Source: Halomonas getboli
Lineage (GTDB): Bacteria; Pseudomonadota; Gammaproteobacteria; Pseudomonadales; Halomonadaceae
Direction of reading: 5' to 3'
Assembly: GCF_023094245.1 (NCBI RefSeq)
Contig: NZ_JALMEW010000007.1
Location: 1 to 64,000, forward strand
DNA length: 64,000 nucleotides
The notes beneath the pieces were generated by a model. That model did no database searches. It saw only the letters and a list, made by a program, of their open reading frames with translations, and had not been told where the DNA came from. The first letter of the stretch is position 1; each line of letters begins with the position of its first letter. Both the position numbers and the translations under genes were made by a program. Below, piece by piece: positions 27,432 to 36,200 of this stretch.

Positions 27432-27552
27432 GATTTATTGCTGCGCTCGATATTCTGGCCGCCGGCGGTGCTCGGAATCCTCATGTAGCAGGCTACACTC
27501 CGGTTCCTGCGCTCCGGCGACGGCCAGCCTCTCATCGCTCGCGACATAAATC
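27432..27552. repeat. 121-bp imperfect palindromic element in the ahpC-ahpF gap
   Basis: The ends GATTTAT and ATAAATC are inverted. The arms continue to match (GCGCTCGAT against ATCGCTCGC, CTGGCCG against CGGCCAG), and the centre is TGTAGC-AG-GCTACA. The whole can fold as one long interrupted hairpin. It begins 10 bp after the ahpC stop. It resembles a dispersed extragenic palindrome; copy number cannot be tested here. Confidence 0.6.
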
Positions 27553-27579
27553 AGCACATCCTTAAACGCATTGATGTTA

Positions 27580-27734
27580 CGCGGAGCTGTCTCCGCGCCC
27601 TTTACCCCGCCGAGGCGCTGTGCCTCGATCGCCCAACCAGTCGCGCAAGCGAGATCGGGACATCGTCCCGGCGGGGCCCGATTCCGGTTTTTCCTGACAC
27701 GCTCCCGGGCGCGAGGCTTCGCGACCCGCCCGGG
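27580..27734 (+). other. Cluster of further hairpins before ahpF
   Basis: Four perfect stems follow the palindrome: CGCGGAG/CTCCGCG (27580-27597), CGAGGC/GCCTCG (27611-27627), CGGGAC/GTCCCG (27656-27670) and CCCGGGCG/CGCCCGGG (27704-27734). A T5 run is at 27688-27692. No ORF in this stretch looks real. Together with the palindrome this accounts for the 27423-27779 gap, which may attenuate or process the ahpC-ahpF transcript. Confidence 0.5.
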
Positions 27735-27779
27735 GAAGTCGTGTCTACGAGTCACTTATCATCAAGGATTGCCGCCGTT

Positions 27780-29333
27780 ATGTTGGACGACTCTCTTAAG
27801 CAACAGCTGAAAGCCTATCTCGGCAAGGTCACGCGCCCCTTCGAGTTGGTCGCCACCCTGGATGACGGCGCCAAGTCCAAGGAACTGCACGCCCTGCTCG
27901 AGCAGATCGCGGGCCTTTCCGACAAGATCACCCTGTCCACCGAGGGCCGCGACGAGCGTTCTCCGTCCTTCGCCCTGCATCGCGACGGCGAGCCCACCGG
28001 CGTGGTCTTCGCCGGCATCCCCATGGGACACGAGTTCACCTCGCTGGTGCTGGCGCTGCTGCAGGTGGGCGGCCATCCGCCCAAGGCCAGTGACGAGGTC
28101 ATCGAGCAGATCCGCTCCCTCGACGCCGACCTGCACTTCGAGACCTATTTCTCGCTGTCGTGCCAGAACTGCCCGGACGTGGTCCAGGCGCTGAACCTGA
28201 TGGCGATCCTGAACCCGCGCATCTCCCACGATGCCATTGACGGCGCCCTGTTTCAGGACGAGGTCGAGGCCCGCGAGGTGATGTCGGTGCCGAGCGTGTT
28301 CCTCAACGGCGAGACCTTCGATCAGGGCCGCATGAGCCTCGAGCAGATCCTGGCCAAGGTCGACACCGGCGCCGTCGAGCGCGAGGCCGCCAGGCTCAGC
28401 GAGAAGCCGGCCTTCGATACGCTGATGATCGGCGGTGGGCCGGCCGGCGCCGCGGCGGCGGTCTATGCGGCGCGCAAGGGCATCCGCACCGGCGTGGCCG
28501 CCGAGCGCTTCGGCGGCCAGGTGCTGGACACCCTGTCGATCGAGAACCTGATCTCGGTGCCGCACACCGAGGGCCCCAAGCTGGCCGCGGCGCTGGAGGA
28601 GCACGTCAAGGAATACGACGTCGACATCATGAACCTGCAGCGCGCCGTCGAGCTGGTCCCGGGCGAGCCGGGCGGCGAGCACGAGGTGCGCTTCGAATCC
28701 GGTGCCAGCCTCCGGAGCAAGACCCTGGTGCTGGCCACCGGTGCCCGTTGGCGCGAGATGAACGTGCCGGGCGAGGCCGAGTACCGCAACAAGGGCGTGG
28801 CCTACTGCCCGCACTGCGACGGCCCGCTGTTCAAGGGCAAGCGCGTGGCGGTGATCGGCGGCGGCAACTCCGGCGTCGAGGCGGCCATCGACCTGGCCGG
28901 CATCGTCGGCGAGGTCACGCTGATCGAGTTCATGGACGAGCTGCGCGCCGACGAGGTGCTGCAGAAGAAGCTCTCAAGCCTGCCCAACGTCGAGGTGATC
29001 AAGGGCGCGCGCACCACCGAGGTCAACGGTGACGGCAACCGCGTCACGGGCCTGACCTATGAGGAGCGCGCCTCCGGCGAGCTGCGCGAGCTGGCCCTCG
29101 AGGGCGTCTTCGTGCAGATCGGCCTGGTGCCCAACACCGAGTGGCTGAAGGATTCGCCCATCGAGCTCTCCGAGCGCGGCGAGATCGTGGTCGACGAGCG
29201 CGGCATGACCTCGGTGCCGGGCATTTTCGCCGCCGGCGACGTCACCACCGTGCCCTACAAGCAGATCGTCATCGCCATGGGCGAAGGCTCCAAGGCCGCC
29301 CTGGGCGCCTTCGATCACCTGATCCGCAGCTGA
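27780..29333 (+). CDS. ahpF: Alkyl hydroperoxide reductase flavoprotein subunit AhpF
   Basis: 517 residues. The start at 27780 gives [17 protein letters not shown], like E. coli AhpF; the ribosome-binding site is weak (AAGGA, about 13 nt away). The N-terminal tandem thioredoxin-fold domain carries CQNC, which accepts electrons and reduces AhpC. The thioredoxin-reductase-like part has the FAD motif [17 protein letters not shown], the redox CPHC ([10 protein letters not shown]) and the NAD(P) motif [12 protein letters not shown]. It passes NADH electrons to AhpC. Transcription may come from the ahpC promoter or a separate one in the structured gap. Confidence 0.97.
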   Translation: MLDDSLKQQLKAYLGKVTRPFELVATLDDGAKSKELHALLEQIAGLSDKITLSTEGRDERSPSFALHRDGEPTGVVFAGIPMGHEFTSLVLALLQVGGHPPKASDEVIEQIRSLDADLHFETYFSLSCQNCPDVVQALNLMAILNPRISHDAIDGALFQDEVEAREVMSVPSVFLNGETFDQGRMSLEQILAKVDTGAVEREAARLSEKPAFDTLMIGGGPAGAAAAVYAARKGIRTGVAAERFGGQVLDTLSIENLISVPHTEGPKLAAALEEHVKEYDVDIMNLQRAVELVPGEPGGEHEVRFESGASLRSKTLVLATGARWREMNVPGEAEYRNKGVAYCPHCDGPLFKGKRVAVIGGGNSGVEAAIDLAGIVGEVTLIEFMDELRADEVLQKKLSSLPNVEVIKGARTTEVNGDGNRVTGLTYEERASGELRELALEGVFVQIGLVPNTEWLKDSPIELSERGEIVVDERGMTSVPGIFAAGDVTTVPYKQIVIAMGEGSKAALGAFDHLIRS

Positions 29334-29353
29334 TCGCCCGCCGTTCGTGCCTG

Positions 29354-29382
29354 ACGCCCTCGCCGTACCGCGGCGCGGGCGT
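29354..29382 (+). terminator. Hairpin terminator after ahpF
   Basis: ACGCCC-T-CGCCG pairs with CGGCG-C-GGGCGT around a 5-nt loop (11 pairs, one mismatch), followed by TCTGCGTT. It also lies downstream of the minus-strand gene that ends at 29441. Confidence 0.6.
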
Positions 29383-29440
29383 TCTGCGTTGGGCGAGAGG
29401 ACATCGGTGGCAGGAATCGGTGGCAGGATACCGAGCGCCC

Positions 29441-30004
29441 TCACTCCGCGCGGCAGAGCGTCTCCATGCGGGTCAGCGCGGCGTCGGCGCCGTTCAGACT
29501 GAGGACCAGGAACCAGTAGTCGTCCTCGGCGCGGTGGATGCGCAGGCGAAGCGTATCGCCGTCGCGGATCTCGTCGAGCACGGCGTCGGTGTCGGGCAGC
29601 GTGAAGCGCACGTAGAAGCCGCTGTCGCCGCGCTCGGTGATGAAGTCGGCCTGGCCCTGGTGGACCCAGCCCCGGTCGATCAGCAGGTCCGCCGGCACCC
29701 GGTTGACGGTCGCGGACTCGGCCTGGACCTCGCCGAGCTCGACGCGCAGCGCCAGCCAGGGCCGGTCGCATGCGCCCGGCGTGGCGTTGACGCTGAACAC
29801 GCTGTCGGCGTAGCTGTGCTGCTCGATGGCGCGCGCGTGGCGCTCGTCGCCCAGCCGTAGCACCAGTGAGTGCCAGTCGTCGTGGGCCCGGGCGTCGCCG
29901 ACGTTGAAGCTGCCGGCTGGCGCGGAGGTGGCGAGGCCGAAGGCCAGCAGGGCGACCAGGCCGGCGAGCGGCCGATGAGAACGAAGAAGGCGTGTGAGGA
30001 GCAT
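29441..30004 (-). CDS. Secreted protein of unknown function
   Basis: 187 residues from the ATG at 30004, chosen for an upstream AGGGA and because it starts a clear signal peptide (RLLRSHRPLAGLVALLAFGL, cleavage near APA-GSF, residue ~31). The mature part is about 155 residues of mixed alpha/beta with two cysteines (GACDRPW and METLCRAE) that could form a disulphide; the end pattern is a strand DYWFLVLSLNGADAAL. I recognise no family. It lies 80 bp downstream of nsrR on the same strand and may be co-transcribed with it. Confidence 0.75.
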   Translation of the reverse strand: MLLTRLLRSHRPLAGLVALLAFGLATSAPAGSFNVGDARAHDDWHSLVLRLGDERHARAIEQHSYADSVFSVNATPGACDRPWLALRVELGEVQAESATVNRVPADLLIDRGWVHQGQADFITERGDSGFYVRFTLPDTDAVLDEIRDGDTLRLRIHRAEDDYWFLVLSLNGADAALTRMETLCRAE

Positions 30005-30084
30005 GCGGACATCCCTGACCGTGGCGTGTCGGAGCCTGGCATTGTCCGAGAAGTCGCGCCGCGCGTCGACGCCCGCTGGCGCAT

Positions 30085-30531
30085 TCAGGAGGCGGCGTCC
30101 TCGATATTCAGCAGCGTGATCAGCTCGGCGCGCTGCTGGCCCAGCAGGTCGGCGAGGGTGTAGCGGTCGAGCACTGCCACGAAGGCCGCCAGGGCCTCGC
30201 CGAGGATCGGCTTCAGCCGGCAGGCGGGGGTGATGACGCAGCCGTTGTCGTCGCGGAAGCACTCGACCAGGCCAAGGTCGGGCTCGATGTCGCGGATCAG
30301 CCCGCCCAGGGGGATCTCGTCGGGCGCCCGGTTCAGCAGCAGTCCGCCGTGCTTGCCGCGAGTGGCGTGCAGATAGCCGAGCCGGTTGAGCTCCTGCACC
30401 ACCTTCATCAGGTGGTTGCGGGAGATGGCGAAGCGCTCGGCGATCTCGGCGATGGTGGCGCGCTCCTCGCCCTTCACGGCCAGGTAGATCAGCACGCGCA
30501 GGGAATAGTCGGTGAAGTGGGTCAGGCGCAT
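30085..30531 (-). CDS. nsrR: NO-sensing Rrf2-family repressor NsrR
   Basis: 148 residues from the ATG at 30531 (MRLTHFTDYSLRVLIYLA). N-terminal winged helix with recognition part FAISRNHLMKVVQELNRLGY. The three cluster-binding cysteines C91, C98 and C104 sit in LVECFRDDNGCVITPACRL, the NsrR arrangement with an Fe-S cluster rather than IscR's. NO destroys the cluster and relieves repression of NO-detoxification genes. A matching NsrR-like operator lies before hmp at 43256-43278. hemN is divergent from it. Confidence 0.92.
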   Translation of the reverse strand: MRLTHFTDYSLRVLIYLAVKGEERATIAEIAERFAISRNHLMKVVQELNRLGYLHATRGKHGGLLLNRAPDEIPLGGLIRDIEPDLGLVECFRDDNGCVITPACRLKPILGEALAAFVAVLDRYTLADLLGQQRAELITLLNIEDAAS

Positions 30532-30647
30532 ACCATTCTCCGGGCGCGGCGAGACAGACAGAAGGGGCTTCAGGGTGATTCTATCACGCCCATGCCGAGG
30601 TTCCGGCGAGGCCGATTGCCGCAACGGGTCGTGGGCGAGGCGTCGGC

Positions 30648-30661
30648 TTGACCGGCATCAA
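30648..30661 (+). promoter_or_regulatory. Anr/FNR-like box upstream of hemN
   Basis: TTGAC-CGGC-ATCAA matches TTGAT-N4-ATCAA at 9 of 10 positions, between the divergent nsrR and hemN, about 100 bp before the hemN ATG. A CATAAT hexamer at 30702-30707 is a possible -10. Confidence 0.55.
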
Positions 30662-30760
30662 CATCGCGGCGGACGGCGTCAACGGCCGTGAACGGGGCTG
30701 GCATAATGCGCGCAGGCGGCGACGGCGCGGGCCGTCGCCAGCGTTTCCGGAGGTCCGATC

Positions 30761-32152
30761 ATGCCCCAGTCCGAGCCCCAGCCGTTCATCCGTCCCCTCG
30801 TCGAGAAGTACGACCGCCCCGGGCCGCGTTATACCTCCTATCCCACGGCACCGCAGTTCCAGGCCGCCTTCGCCGAGGACGACTATCGGGATCAGGCCGC
30901 GGAGAGTCATCGCGTCGCCGCGCCCAGGCCGCTGTCGGTCTACGTGCACGTGCCGTTCTGCGAGCGCCTCTGCTACTACTGCGCCTGCCACAAGATCGTC
31001 ACCCATCGCCGCGAGCGGGCGGCGGAGTATCTTGCCCTGCTGAAACGCGAGATCGCCCTGCAGGCGGCGCTCTTCGACAGTGAGCGCGCGCTGGCCCAGC
31101 TGCACCTGGGCGGCGGTACGCCCACCTATCTGAACAATGCCCAGCTCGGCGAGCTGATGGACGCCCTGGCGGCGGCCTTTCGCTTCGCGCCGCCCGAGGC
31201 CCGGGAGTTCTCGCTGGAGGTGGACCCGCGCACCGTGACCCCGGCGCAGCTGCATGAGCTGCGTGGGCTGGGCTTCAATCGCCTGAGCTTCGGCGTGCAG
31301 GACTTCGATCCCGAGGTGCAGGCGGCGGTCAACCGCGTCCAGGGCGAGGCCGAGGTGGCCGCCCTGATGACGGCCGCCCGGGACGCCGGCTTCCACTCGG
31401 TGAGCGTCGATCTGATCTACGGCCTGCCGCGCCAGACCTTGGCCAGCTTCGCTGCCACCCTCGACAAGATCGTCGCCCTGCGGCCGGATCGCATCGCCAC
31501 CTACAGCTACGCCCACCTGCCCGAGCGCTTCAAGGCCCAGCGACTGATCCGCGACGAGGACATGCCGCCGCCCGAGCGCAAGCTCGAGCTGCTGGAGTTG
31601 ACCATTCGCCGGCTGACCGCGGCCGGCTACGTCTATATCGGCATGGACCACTTCGCGCTGCCCGACGACGAGCTGGTCCTGGCGCAGCGCGGGGGCACCC
31701 TGCAGCGCAACTTCCAGGGCTACTCCACCCACGCCGACTGCGACCTGATCGGGCTCGGCGTCAGCGCCATCGGCAAGGTCGGCGACGGCTACAGCCAGAA
31801 CGTCAAGGAGATCGCCGCCTATCGCGAACGGCTCGAGGCCGATCGGCTGCCGGTGGTGCGCGGCTACCGCCTCGACGACGAGGATCGCCTGCGCCGCGAC
31901 GTCATCCACGCCCTGATGTGCCACGGTCGCGTCGATATCGACGCCATCGAGGAGTGCCACGGCATCGACTTCGCCACCCACTTCGCCGACGCCCTCGAGG
32001 CGCTGGCGCCGATGCGCGACGACGGCCTGATCACGCTGGGTGAGCGTCGCCTCGAGGTGCGCCCGGCGGGGCGGCTGATGCTGCGCAACTTGGCCATGGC
32101 CTTCGACGCCTATCTGGGCAGCGGCGCGGTGCGCTACTCGCGGACCGTCTGA
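30761..32152 (+). CDS. hemN: Oxygen-independent coproporphyrinogen III oxidase HemN
   Basis: 463 residues. Radical-SAM cluster motif CERLCYYCACHK (Cys67, 71, 74, plus Cys76), the same arrangement as E. coli HemN, then GGGTPTYL and LGVSAIGKVGDGYSQN. It converts coproporphyrinogen III to protoporphyrinogen IX without O2, supplying haem during anaerobic respiration. The start is an ATG with CGGAGG upstream, and YDRPGPRYTSYPTAPQF matches the family N-terminus. The Anr-like box upstream fits anaerobic induction. Confidence 0.96.
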   Translation: MPQSEPQPFIRPLVEKYDRPGPRYTSYPTAPQFQAAFAEDDYRDQAAESHRVAAPRPLSVYVHVPFCERLCYYCACHKIVTHRRERAAEYLALLKREIALQAALFDSERALAQLHLGGGTPTYLNNAQLGELMDALAAAFRFAPPEAREFSLEVDPRTVTPAQLHELRGLGFNRLSFGVQDFDPEVQAAVNRVQGEAEVAALMTAARDAGFHSVSVDLIYGLPRQTLASFAATLDKIVALRPDRIATYSYAHLPERFKAQRLIRDEDMPPPERKLELLELTIRRLTAAGYVYIGMDHFALPDDELVLAQRGGTLQRNFQGYSTHADCDLIGLGVSAIGKVGDGYSQNVKEIAAYRERLEADRLPVVRGYRLDDEDRLRRDVIHALMCHGRVDIDAIEECHGIDFATHFADALEALAPMRDDGLITLGERRLEVRPAGRLMLRNLAMAFDAYLGSGAVRYSRTV

Positions 32153-32361
32153 GGCGCTTGTCGAGGCGCCGTGATCAGCCGGTACGATTTTTCTGCCGTC
32201 GGCGAGGCATGCACATGGCTGATGCCGCCGCGCCGATAATCAGCAGGCCTTCCGATGGTGAATCCCGCTCCCTGTGACGATGCTAGAGACGAGTGTAACA
32301 AAATGTTGTCTGGCATCATGCAGCGCCGACGGCTCGGCCGGCGGCGGGGGAGGGGGTCGAG

Positions 32362-33048
32362 ATGCAAGGGTTCAAGTTGGCGGCCCTGGCCGTCGCCGTG
32401 GGCTGCCTGTCAGCCGCCGGAGTGCAGGCGCAGTCGCAGCTCGAGAGCGGGGGCAGCCCACTCTCGGAGAATGAAATGTCGGGCATCGCCAACGACCGGC
32501 TGACCGAGCCGGCCGCGCCGCAGGCGGTCTCCGACGACGAGCTCGATGCGCTGCTCCGTGATCTGCCGGCCCCGGCCGCGGGCGGTGGCGGCGGTGGCTG
32601 CGGTGGCGGGCTGCTGGAAGGATGCGATGGCGTCTTCCTGAATGCCGTCGTCACGGTGCCGGCGACAGAGGTGATTCCCGCGCCGACCGTTCCGACCACG
32701 CCGACGAGCGCGCCCACCACGCCGACGGATGACGGTGACGACGGCGGCGACGATCCCGGCGATGATGCCACCGGTGGCGGAGGTGGCTCCGGTGGCGGCT
32801 CGGGCGGAGGTGGCGGCGGCTCAGGTGGAGGCAGCGGTGGCGGTTCGGGCGGAGGCGGCTCAGGCGGTGGCTCCGGTGGCGGTAGCGGGGGCGGTTCCGG
32901 CGGTGGCTCGGGGGGAGGCAGCGGGGGCGGCTCTGGCGGTTCCGGAGGTGGCGGCAACGGCGGTAGTGCCGGCGGGGGCGGTGGCCCCGGCGGTTCCGGC
33001 TCCGGGGCCGGCGGTGGTCCGGGAGGCGGCGCCGGCGGCGGCTTCTGA
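32362..33048 (+). CDS. Exported Gly/Ser-repeat protein of unknown function
   Basis: 228 residues. Signal peptide (FKLAALAVAVGCLSAAGVQA, cleavage near residue 23; Cys15 makes a weak lipobox). A short conserved-looking stretch follows (PLSENEMSGIANDRL), then DDELDALLRDLP, a Gly tract with Cys80 and Cys88 (GCGGGLLEGC), a Thr/Pro/Val hinge (~97-120), an Asp-rich patch, and from ~140 to the end almost pure GGS/GGG repeats. GGAGGGGG precedes the ATG. It stands alone between hemN and a strong terminator. I cannot assign a family; a surface-exposed or cell-wall-spanning linker protein is possible. The low-complexity half makes homology searches unreliable. Confidence 0.7.
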   Translation: MQGFKLAALAVAVGCLSAAGVQAQSQLESGGSPLSENEMSGIANDRLTEPAAPQAVSDDELDALLRDLPAPAAGGGGGGCGGGLLEGCDGVFLNAVVTVPATEVIPAPTVPTTPTSAPTTPTDDGDDGGDDPGDDATGGGGGSGGGSGGGGGGSGGGSGGGSGGGGSGGGSGGGSGGGSGGGSGGGSGGGSGGSGGGGNGGSAGGGGGPGGSGSGAGGGPGGGAGGGF

Positions 33049-33072
33049 CGCGCGCGGCCCGCGGTTCAACGT

Positions 33073-33107
33073 GGCGCCCGACCCTCGAGGTCGGGCGCCT
33101 TGCGTTT
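33073..33107 (+). terminator. Rho-independent terminator after the Gly/Ser-repeat gene
   Basis: A perfect 11-bp stem (GGCGCCCGACC / GGTCGGGCGCC) with a 5-nt loop, followed by TTGCGTTT. Confidence 0.85.
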
Positions 33108-33144
33108 GGCCCGCCGCTCGCGCCCATGACCTATATCATGTGTG

Positions 33145-33172
33145 TTGAGAATGGTTTTCTTCTATATATGGT
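33145..33172 (+). promoter_or_regulatory. Putative sigma-70 promoter of nrdJ
   Basis: TTGAGA (33145-33150), a 16-nt spacer and TATGGT (33167-33172) in an AT-rich patch that contrasts with the surrounding GC-rich DNA. No cobalamin riboswitch features were found between it and the nrdJ ATG at 33251. Confidence 0.45.
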
Positions 33173-33250
33173 AGTGAAGCTTCGATCCGGCATGAGCGCG
33201 GCGCCGATGACGCGCGACCGCGAACGTTCTCACCTCACGAGAGAGATCCG

Positions 33251-36200
33251 ATGCGCACCACCTCTGCCAGGGAAACCGCCCGCCTCGACGAGGTGCCGAT
33301 GCAGGCGCCTTCCCTCGACATCTGGGACAGCAAGTATCGCCTCAAGGATCGACACGGCCGGCCGGTAGACGCCGACCCCGCCGCCACCCGGGAGCGCGTG
33401 GCCCGGGCGCTGGCCGCGGTGGAGGAAGACGCCGAGGCCTGGCTGCCCCGGTTCCGCTGGGCGCTGGACAACGGCGCCATTCCCGCCGGGCGCATCGTCG
33501 CCAACGCCGGGGCGGAGGCCGTCAAGCCGGCGGTCAGCCTGATCAACTGCACGGTGTCGCGCACCCTCCACGATTCGATGCGCGACATCCTCGAGGGCGT
33601 GGTGGAGGCCGGCATGACCCTCAAGGCGGGCTGCGGCATCGGCTATGACTTTTCTACCCTGCGCCCCCGCGGCGCCTTCGTGTTTGGCGCCGGCGCCGGC
33701 ACCAACGGCCCGCTGGCGTTCATGGATATCTACGACAGGATGTGCTTCACCGTGGCCTCGGCGGGCGGGCGCCGTGGCGCCCAGATGGCGACCTTCGACG
33801 TCGGCCATCCGGACGTGCAGAGCTTCATCGAGGCCAAGCGCGAGTCCGGCCGGCTGCGCCAGTTCAACCTCAGCCTGCTGATCACCGACGAGTTCGTGGA
33901 GGCGGTGCGCACCGACGCCGACTGGCCGCTGGCCTTCCCGCTGCATCCCGCCGAGAAGGACGACGTCGACGACAGCGAGCTGGTCTACCGCGACTGGCCG
34001 GCCATCGAGGAGGGCTACACCCTCGACGCCGAGGGGCGGGTGGCCTGCCGCGTGGTCGAGACGATCCGCGCCCGCGAGCTGTGGGACACCATCATGCTTT
34101 CCACCTACGACTACGCCGAGCCGGGCTTCATCCTGATCGACCGGGTCAACCGCATGAACAATAACTGGTTCTGCGAGGAGATCCGCGCCACCAACCCGTG
34201 TGTCACGGCGGATACGCGGCTGCATACCCAGTTCGGCCAGGTGCCCATCGGCGATCTGTACCGACGCGGCGATGACCTGCAGGTGACGGTCGACAAGCGA
34301 GCGCTATGTACCGGCGATCGAGGCGTCGAGACGCGTCCGGCGGTGCCGGCCTTCATGACTGCGAGGCAGGCCGATGTCTACCGGGTCACGACGCGTGAGG
34401 GGTACGAGATCAAGGCCACCGAATGGCACGAGTTCTATACCCAGCGCGGCAAGATTCCGTTGAAGGACCTGAGGGTCGAGGATCGGCTGTGGGTGCAGTC
34501 CGGCAAGGGCCAGTTCGGCGATCAGGGCGACGAGCGCCTCGGTGTTCTGCTCGGCCTGATCGCCGGCGACGGCCACTTTACGCATCGTGGCAACGGCCAC
34601 GAGGCGGTGATCGTCAATTTCTGGGAAAGTGATCGCACGCTGGCCGATATCACGGCCGACTACATCAACGAGCTGATCGCGGACTCCGCCAAGACCTCGC
34701 GTCGCTATCGCGTGGCGCCGGTCGCCGTGGCCGAACGCCGCCACGTCTTCATTCGCTCGGTGATTCTGGCGCGCCTGCTGGCGCATTACGGTTTCACGCG
34801 CGATACCAAGCTTAAGGTGCCGGAAGTGGTCTGGCGAGGCACCGAGGAATGCGTCAAGGGCTATCTGAGAGGCCTCTTTCAGGCGGATGGCACCGTCAAT
34901 ATCTCTGCCAGGAGCAACAGCTGCTCGATCCGGCTCGCCTCGAGTCAGGCGAGCCTGCTGAAGGACGTCCAGGCCCTGCTCGCCAATCTGGGCGTGTTCA
35001 GCCGCATTCATCAGCGGCGTGAGGCGGGGACTCGCGTGCTGCCGGATGGCAAGGGAGGCACTCGGGAATATGAGTGCCAGGCCGATCATGAGCTGATCAT
35101 CGACGGGCAGTCGCGAGAACGCTTCATGCAGGACGTGGGCTTCCTGCTCGACGACAAGAACGAAAAGTACCGGAGCTGGGTGAAGGACAAGCGGCTGCTC
35201 AAGACCCAGAGCTTCATGGCCACGGTCGCCGACATCGAGCACGTGGGCCGTGAAGACGTCTACGACACCACCCAGGTCGACAGGAATGCGGTCATCTTCA
35301 ATGGGTTGGTCACAGGGCAGTGCGGCGAACAGCCATTACCGCCCGAGGGCGCCTGCTTGCTGGGCTCGATCAACCTGACGCGCTTCGTGCTCGAGCCCTT
35401 CGGCGAGGCGCCGCGCTTCGACTGGGAGCGCTACCGCCGGGTGGTGGCGATCTTCACCCGCATGCTCGACAACGTGGTGGAGATCAGCGGCCTGCCGCTC
35501 GACGGCCAGCGCCGCGAGATCGAGGCCAAGCGCCGCCACGGCATGGGCTTCCTGGGGCTGGGCTCGGCGTTGACCATGCTCAAGCTGCCCTACGGCTCGC
35601 CGGAGTCGCTGGCCTTCACCGAGGAGGTCAGCCGGGTGCTGGCGGTCGAGGGCTGGAAGCAGGCCCTGGCGCTGGCCAAGGAAAAAGGCATGGCGCCGGT
35701 GCTGGCCGAGTCGTTCGAGCTGACGCCGCGCATGCTGCGCGAGCGGCCGGAGCTCAAGCAGGACGGCTATCAGGCCGGCGACCGGGTGCCGGGGCGGATC
35801 CTGCACGCCCGCTACAGCCGCTACATGCAGAAGGTCGCCGAGGTCGAGCCCGAGCTGGTGGCCGAGCTCGCCGAGCACGGCGCGCGCTTCACCCATCACA
35901 GCTCCATCGCGCCCACCGGCACCATCTCGCTGTCGCTGGGCAACAACGCCTCCAACGGCATCGAGCCGTCCTTCTCGCACCGCTACTTCCGCAACGTCAT
36001 CCGCGCCGGACGCAAGACCAAGGAGCAGATCGAGGTGGTCTCCTTCGAGCTGGCCGCCTATCGACATGTCGTCGCGCCCGAGGCGGTGGAGAGCGACCTG
36101 CCGGACTACTTCGTCACCGCCGACGGCGTCTCGCCGGAGCAGCACGTGGCGGTGCAGGCCGCGGCCCAGGCCTGGATCGACTCGGCGATCTCCAAGACCG

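Noticed and set aside
27435..27755. 106-codon minus-strand ORF in the ahpC-ahpF gap
   Set aside because: No ribosome-binding site or family; the sequence is better explained as a long palindrome and further hairpins.
32785..33045. Regular GGN/TCN repeat as a CRISPR-like or satellite array
   Set aside because: The repeat is codon-periodic within an intact exported ORF and encodes Gly/Ser; units have no spacers.
33108..33250. Cobalamin riboswitch before the B12-dependent reductase gene
   Set aside because: The leader is only about 80-140 nt and lacks the B12-box pattern and multi-stem layout; a simple promoter fits better.
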